Assembly: GCA_964647905.1 (NCBI GenBank)
Contig: CAZYJR010000003.1
Span: 62,001 to 126,000 of the forward strand
Length of the DNA stretch: 64,000 nucleotides
Reading direction: 5' to 3'
Origin: CAZYJR01 sp964647905
GTDB lineage: Bacteria; Desulfobacterota; DSM-4660; Desulfatiglandales; HGW-15
Below are positions 60,090 to 64,000 of the stretch, piece by piece. The notes beneath the pieces are model-generated. The model was given only the letters and a program-made list of their open reading frames with translations, was not told the DNA's origin and ran no database searches. Made by a program: the position numbers and the translations under genes. How positions within the stretch are numbered: the first letter of the stretch is position 1; the number at the start of each line of letters is the position of its first letter.

Positions 60090-60656
60090 ATGGGAGAAGA
60101 GAACCGCCGGGGTTTCTACAGGGCAAGCCTTGTCCTCCCGGCCCGGGTGGAGCGGCTGGGCCCCGAGGCCGGGGAGCTCCTGAAGGCGGGCCGGGGCCGC
60201 AGCCTGCTATCCGGGGCAAGCGCACCGGGGCCCTTGGAGGAGCTCCTGGAGCACGTGACTCCGGGTACGGACCAGGAGCGGGTCCTGCGGGGCATGCAGC
60301 TTATCAACAACAAGCTGGACTTCCTGATCGAACGGCTCATCCATCCTGAAGACCTGCCCCCCGCGCCCCTGGTGGACGTGGTGGAGCTCAGCGGCTCCGG
60401 GCTCAAGTTCGAGAGCGGGGAGGACTTTGAGCCGGGAGAGCTCCTCAGACTGGGCCTGGTCATCCCGGAGAGCTTCCGGTATAGAATGGAGCTGGTAGCG
60501 GAGGTGGTAAGATGCGACCCAGGGGAGTACGGCCGTGTGGTCGCCGCCCGCATTGCGGCCATAGAAGAGGAAGACCGGGACGCCATCATAAAGGCGGTCT
60601 TCAGGAAGCAGAGGTGGGACATTAGAAGAGAGCGAAACGGAGAGGAAGGAGGCTGA
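60090..60656 (+). CDS. PilZ-domain protein
   Basis: 188 residues. The PilZ motif pair is present: RRGFYRASLVLPARV near the N-terminus (R-x3-R) and VELSGSGLKF in the second half (the D/N-x-S-x2-G form with E). This suggests cyclic-di-GMP binding. A helical insert of about 60 residues (GPLEELLEHV to RLIHPED) separates them. The ATG at 60090 follows GGAAGGAGG. It is placed next to the HD-GYP gene, linking it to local cyclic-di-GMP signalling and motility. Confidence 0.85.
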   Translation: MGEENRRGFYRASLVLPARVERLGPEAGELLKAGRGRSLLSGASAPGPLEELLEHVTPGTDQERVLRGMQLINNKLDFLIERLIHPEDLPPAPLVDVVELSGSGLKFESGEDFEPGELLRLGLVIPESFRYRMELVAEVVRCDPGEYGRVVAARIAAIEEEDRDAIIKAVFRKQRWDIRRERNGEEGG

Positions 60657-60659
60657 CCC

Positions 60660-61388
60660 ATGGAGATCTCCGAGGAGGCCTTTGTGGAGCTCTACGGCCT
60701 CGCGAGGATAGGCGGGCTGCTACAGGGGCTGGTCCACAACCTGAACGCCCCCTTGCAGAACCTCGGCATGGATATGGATATGATACTCCTCTCGCTCCAA
60801 GACAGACGGGGGGAGGGTCCCGAGCTGATCCAGGAGCTCAAAAAGAGGCTCTCCCGCATGGAGGAGGAGTTCAACAAGCTGAACCGGCTCATAAGGCTCA
60901 CCGCTACACGTGCGGAACCCGAGGAGGACGCACCCGCGGGCCTCACCCTGGGGGACTTCCTGGAGGAAGAGCTGGAGTTTCTGAGGGCCAATCTCTACTT
61001 CAAGCACAATGTGAGCACCAGCCTGGAAGTGCGCGATCCTCTGCCTCGGGTGACCGCCCTTCCCAGGGGGGCGCAGGCCGCCCTTGGGGGCTTCCTGCAC
61101 GCCCTGGTGGAAGAGCTTGAAAAGGGGCGAAAGGAGGAGCTCTCCTTGGAAATAAAGGCCGGCCCCGGGCCGGTCTTGGAGCTCGGAGTCAAGGCGGATG
61201 CGGGCCCCCTCTCTGAGGGCTTTGTCTCTGCGATCGAGCGCTCTGCAACGCCCGTGCAAGGACCGCCGCCACCGGAGAAAACCAACATGGCGGCGATCCA
61301 CGCGGGCCTGTTGCTGAAAGCGGCCGGCATCACCCCGGCCGCTGACCGGGATGCCGGCCTGCAGCTTACCATCCCCTATCAGTCGTAG
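60660..61388 (+). CDS. sensor-kinase-like protein with degenerate ATPase
   Basis: 242 residues. An H-box-like helix LLQGLVHNLNAPLQNLGMDM resembles a histidine kinase dimerisation motif. A later part resembles a reduced HATPase domain, ending MAAIHAGLLLKAAGITPAA and LTIPYQS, but the N, G1 and G2 boxes are not clear. It could be an inactive kinase-like adaptor. No membrane or sensor domain is present. It begins 4 nt after the PilZ stop, so the two are cotranscribed, and it converges with the minus-strand gene at 61379. Confidence 0.65.
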   Translation: MEISEEAFVELYGLARIGGLLQGLVHNLNAPLQNLGMDMDMILLSLQDRRGEGPELIQELKKRLSRMEEEFNKLNRLIRLTATRAEPEEDAPAGLTLGDFLEEELEFLRANLYFKHNVSTSLEVRDPLPRVTALPRGAQAALGGFLHALVEELEKGRKEELSLEIKAGPGPVLELGVKADAGPLSEGFVSAIERSATPVQGPPPPEKTNMAAIHAGLLLKAAGITPAADRDAGLQLTIPYQS

Positions 61389-61852
61389 TCCCCTCTGCCG
61401 AACTTGGCCACCTCGGAGCCGATCCCTGCGGCCAGGTCAGAGAGCATGGTCCTCACTTCCCGGGGGAGCTCCCGGTCACGGGCCGCCTCCTCCAGCTCGG
61501 TCATGCGGGACTCCAGGTGCCCCACCAGCGGGCCCATGTCCTCGGCCGGGATCCCGGGGTCTCCCAGCCTCGCCGCATAGAAGTCCACGGTATCGATGGT
61601 CTCCCTTACCCGGGAGAGGATCTCTGACTTGCGGGCCGAGGGCCGGGTTTCGGTCACGCCGGGCGTTATGCTGACGCCGTCCGGCGGGGGCGCGCTCGCA
61701 GGTCCTTTGGCCGCCCCGGCGGGGGCGTTCTCCTGGGGCATGATCCGCTCCATGATCTCCCGGAACTCTCCCTTTCCCCCCTGTCCCTCGTTCGTCCTGC
61801 CGGGGCCCGGGGCCGGGACCCGCCCGTTTGGAGTGGTATCGGTTATCTTCAT
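61379..61852 (-). CDS. conserved-looking small protein of unknown function
   Basis: 157 residues with a proline- and glycine-rich N-terminal half (VPAPGPGRTNEGQGGKGEF) and a helical C-terminal half (ILSRVRETIDTVDFYAARLGDPG and REVRTMLSDLAAGIGSEVAKFGRGDY). It has no recognised family motif. Its neighbours are signalling and chemotaxis genes; a flagella-related role is only a guess. The ATG at 61852 was chosen; an earlier ATG (61903) is open. It overlaps the end of the convergent kinase-like gene by 10 nt. Confidence 0.55.
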   Translation of the reverse strand: MKITDTTPNGRVPAPGPGRTNEGQGGKGEFREIMERIMPQENAPAGAAKGPASAPPPDGVSITPGVTETRPSARKSEILSRVRETIDTVDFYAARLGDPGIPAEDMGPLVGHLESRMTELEEAARDRELPREVRTMLSDLAAGIGSEVAKFGRGDYD

Positions 61853-62065
61853 AACGCCTCCTGCACTTTGTTCATGAGGGAGCTTATGCAAAAACACTGC
61901 CATCTCAGGGCATCGACCTCATGCGGCGGCCGAGAGGCCGGGAGACCAACTGCAGAGCCCGCCGCCGGCGAGAAGACCTCTCCCGATTCCGAAGACTGAC
62001 CTAACGATTTCATTAGGAAGATTCTTCCCGGGAGCGGAAAAATCGGGCGTGCGAATGTAGTCAAG

Positions 62066-62452
62066 TTACAGCCGGGAATTCCTGCGAAGAAACTCTGCTG
62101 CCGCCTGTTTGTCAACTCCTCCTTCGGCAAGGGTGACGACCAAGTCCACCAACTCGTCTTCGCTCGCGCTTACTTCAATGTCGTTCAGTTCGAGGAACAC
62201 AAGCGCACAGGCGGTACCGGTACGCTTGTTTCCATCTACAAATGGGTGGCTCATGGTGATGTGGAAAAGATACGCCGCAGCCATCTCGAATAGATCGTTA
62301 TGCAGGAGACGCCCTCCGAACCTTGCGGCCGGCATAGCCAAGGCCGATTTCAGCAGGCCGAGATCCCGGATCCCCGGCTCACCTCCGTAGCGGTCGATCT
62401 GGTCCTGGTGGATCTTGAGCACCTCCCTAAGATTGAAAAAGAGAGGTGACAT
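62066..62452 (-). CDS. doc: Doc-type toxin (Fic/DOC family)
   Basis: 128-residue protein with the Fic core HPFVDGNKRTG (residues 69-79). In Doc proteins this motif carries out phosphorylation of elongation factor Tu. The N-terminal helices include VLKIHQDQIDRYGG and GLLKSALAMPAARFGG. The start ATG (62452) follows the AbrB-like gene by 3 nt, so they form a toxin-antitoxin operon. The partner is AbrB-like, while classical Doc is paired with Phd. Confidence 0.93.
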   Translation of the reverse strand: MSPLFFNLREVLKIHQDQIDRYGGEPGIRDLGLLKSALAMPAARFGGRLLHNDLFEMAAAYLFHITMSHPFVDGNKRTGTACALVFLELNDIEVSASEDELVDLVVTLAEGGVDKQAAAEFLRRNSRL

Positions 62453-62455
62453 TGA

Positions 62456-62683
62456 TCATTCCGCAAGGCGTTTGAAAGCCCGGCCGTATTTCCGGTTCAC
62501 CTTGTCGAGCGCCTTCTCGAACTTCTGATTGTGCTCAGTGTCCCGGACCGGCGAAATAATGAGAACATCTCCGTCCGTGGAGACTTCCAGCGGAGTATCC
62601 GCATTAATCCTAAGTAGCTCAAGGACCGGGCGATCAATAACAAGCGCCAAGCTGTTACCATGTTTCGTCAGGTGTTTAAGCAT
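62456..62683 (-). CDS. AbrB/SpoVT-domain antitoxin of the Doc pair
   Basis: 75 residues: MLKHLTKHGNSLALVIDRPV then LRINADTPLEVSTDGDVLIISP, a complete AbrB-type DNA-binding half, followed by a basic C-terminal helix (DKVNRKYGRAFKRLAE). It probably binds the toxin and represses the operon. The ATG is behind AGATATACTT with no strong RBS. The operon promoter lies at 62720-62748. Confidence 0.9.
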   Translation of the reverse strand: MLKHLTKHGNSLALVIDRPVLELLRINADTPLEVSTDGDVLIISPVRDTEHNQKFEKALDKVNRKYGRAFKRLAE

Positions 62684-62719
62684 AAGTATATCTCCGATAC
62701 AAAACCCGCTCGTATCTAC

Positions 62720-62748
62720 AATGTATTACCAGACGGATTAGCTGTCAA
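62720..62748 (-). promoter_or_regulatory. promoter of the AbrB-Doc operon
   Basis: On the minus strand TTGACA (62748 to 62743) is followed by TACATT (62725 to 62720, 4 of 6) with a 17-nt spacer. Immediately downstream GATAC and GTATC form an inverted repeat with an 11-base gap, a possible operator between the promoter and the start codon. Confidence 0.65.
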
Positions 62749-62833
62749 TGGGGATGGATAAGGACGAAGGTGTAGACCTTGATCCCGAGTTCATATACGA
62801 AAAGAGCGAGCCTATCAAGACCACATACCCGGC

Positions 62834-63880
62834 TCAGGCGAACAGCCGGAGGGCGGCGGAGGGGATATCGAAGAGGGGGAGGACCTTTTCGGCTGCGTCC
62901 CGCTTGATCGCCTCCTTCGGCATGCCGAAGACCACGCAGGTCCGCTCGTCCTGGGCTATGGTGCGGGCCCCGGCCTGCTTCATCTTGAGAAGGCCCTCGG
63001 CCCCGTCCGAGCCCATGCCGGTCAGTATGATCCCCACCGCGTTGGCGCCCGCGTAGTCGGCGACGGACTTGAAGAGCACGTCGACCGAGGGTCTCTGGTG
63101 GTGGACCATGGGGCCGGACTTGACCTGGACGTAGTAGCGGGCGCCCGATCTCCTGAGGAGCATATGGTAGTTGCCCGGGGCGATCAGGGCCTGGCCGTTC
63201 ACCACCGAATCCCTGTCCCGGGCCTCCTTGACCTTGATGCTGCAGAGGGAGTCCAGGCGTTCGGCAAAGGACGTGGTGAACTTGGCCGGCATGTGCTGGA
63301 CCACGATGGTGCCCGGGGAGTTCGGGGGGAGGCCCATGAGAACGGTCTTTATGGCCTCGGTGCCGCCGGTCGAGGCCCCTACGGCTATTATCTTGTTCGT
63401 GGTGGCCGAGAGGGCCTTGGCCTCGGGCGCAACGGGCGGGGCGGCCTCGGGCTCCTTTACCACGTCCATCTTGGCGCTGACGTTGACCGTGGAAACCGCC
63501 CGGATCTTGTCCGCGAGCTGGACGCTCATGTCTCCGACCGAGTAGGAGGCCGAGGGCTTGGAGATGACCTCCAGGGCGCCCAAGGAGAGCGCCTCCATGG
63601 CCAGCTTCCCCCCTTCCCTGGTAAGCGAGCTCACGATGATGACCGGCATGGGGTAGTACTTCATGAGCTTCTTCAGGAAGGTCAGGCCGTCCATGCGGGG
63701 CATCTCGATATCCAGGGTGATCACGTCCGGCTTCAGCCTGACTATCTTGTCCCTGGCCACAAAGGGATCAGGCGCGGTCCCTATGACCTCGATGCCCCTC
63801 TCCCTGGAGAGCTCCTCTGAGAGCACCTTCCGAACAATGGCCGAGTCATCCACCACCAGCACTCGGATGTTGTTGTTCAT
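62834..63880 (-). CDS. cheB: chemotaxis response regulator protein-glutamate methylesterase CheB
   Basis: 348 residues. The receiver domain has VLVVDDSAIVR and the phosphoacceptor D57 (VITLDIEMPRM), with SSLTREGG and K-x-S downstream. The methylesterase domain has the catalytic serine in VGASTGGTEAI, the histidine in VQHMPAKFTTSFAERL and the aspartate in GMGSDGAEGLLKMKQAG. CheB removes methyl groups from or deamidates chemoreceptors. The ATG at 63880 aligns with the family's start; a GTG at 63916 overlapping the upstream stop would add 12 residues. The upstream gene continues past the right edge. Confidence 0.96.
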   Translation of the reverse strand: MNNNIRVLVVDDSAIVRKVLSEELSRERGIEVIGTAPDPFVARDKIVRLKPDVITLDIEMPRMDGLTFLKKLMKYYPMPVIIVSSLTREGGKLAMEALSLGALEVISKPSASYSVGDMSVQLADKIRAVSTVNVSAKMDVVKEPEAAPPVAPEAKALSATTNKIIAVGASTGGTEAIKTVLMGLPPNSPGTIVVQHMPAKFTTSFAERLDSLCSIKVKEARDRDSVVNGQALIAPGNYHMLLRRSGARYYVQVKSGPMVHHQRPSVDVLFKSVADYAGANAVGIILTGMGSDGAEGLLKMKQAGARTIAQDERTCVVFGMPKEAIKRDAAEKVLPLFDIPSAALRLFA

Positions 63881-63912
63881 TTGATCTGCATGAGCCTCCG
63901 CTGCATCTCTTA

Positions 63913-64000
63913 TCACCTCCGGTCCGCCATGAACCTGAGCCCGAGCCTGCCTTCCAGGGTCTCCACCACCAGGGATATCTCGTCGCGGTCACCCTGCGGA
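63913..64000 (-). CDS. C-terminal fragment of an unidentified gene upstream of cheB
   Basis: The minus strand from the right edge reads DEISLVVETLEGRLGLRF and MADRR, ending in a TGA at 63915 to 63913, overlapping a possible cheB GTG. Too little is visible to name it; a chemotaxis gene is likely from its place before cheB. Confidence 0.4.
   Translation of the reverse strand, partial: PQGDRDEISLVVETLEGRLGLRFMADRR

Noticed and set aside
62748..63056. Plus-strand open frame antisense to the cheB 3' end
   Set aside because: It is complementary to the conserved CheB methylesterase domain and has no independent signal.

Overview
The window is GC-rich and gene-dense and comes from an anaerobic, flagellated Gram-negative bacterium. 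An Mla outer-membrane lipid system, multihaem cytochromes c, CCG-domain (HdrD/GlcF-type) iron-sulfur proteins, a tungsten-oxidoreductase homologue, corrinoid methyltransferases and sigma-54/sigma-28 flagellar promoters together suggest Desulfobacterota (former Deltaproteobacteria). That assignment is inference from gene content; no rRNA gene is present. A 100-N gap (17301-17400) shows the sequence is a draft scaffold. I saw no tRNA, rRNA, CRISPR array, complete insertion sequence or replication origin.  Layout. 1-7795 (minus): housekeeping run ftsH-folP-coaX-ldcA followed by mlaEFDCA, with mlaA cut by the left edge. 7947-10961: a PLP-dependent aspartate decarboxylase (panP-like) and two divergent corrinoid adenosyltransferase homologues. 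10972-20392 (minus): one tightly packed run reading cytochrome c, cytochrome b, haem c/NarI-like membrane protein, CCG iron-sulfur protein, Ssu/Tau-type ABC transporter, radical SAM-GNAT fusion, AIR-synthase-like protein. The last two families belong to the conserved Nit1C cluster. 20437-23409 (minus): a BPL_N amidotransferase-like protein, a short aldehyde:ferredoxin oxidoreductase homologue without visible cluster cysteines, and a ferredoxin.  23662-41607 (plus): a GntR/FCD regulator, then CoA-acylating-type aldehyde dehydrogenase, a ferritin-like protein, a GlcD/VAO-type flavoprotein and its CCG partner, a complete Liv-type ABC importer, and a corrinoid methyl-transfer module (MtrH-like, two MtaA/UroD-like methyltransferases, corrinoid protein, RACo-type activator), ending with a ureohydrolase. 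The module has the composition of anaerobic O- or N-demethylation systems, so the region probably imports a methylated compound, strips its methyl group to a tetrahydropterin and oxidises the remainder. The second MtaA-like gene is interrupted by an in-frame UGA exactly where its paralogue has a zinc-ligand Cys. A hairpin resembling a bacterial SECIS element follows, and the reading frame continues with family-like sequence, so it is probably a selenoprotein. This is the most interesting observation in the window.  41649-47434: a toxin-antitoxin island with intact pairs (MNT-HEPN, Phd-ParE, VapBC), a DUF4143 ATPase, orphan antitoxins, several truncated VapC remnants, and three scattered copies of the ATPase gene's 3' end. 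47587-64000: flagellar and signalling genes: fliS, fliD, fliC with a sigma-28 promoter; an upstream TPR-sulfotransferase and two methyltransferases behind a sigma-54 promoter (probable flagellin or surface modification); flaG, two response regulators (one HD-GYP), PilZ, a kinase-like protein, an AbrB-Doc toxin-antitoxin pair, and cheB at the right edge.
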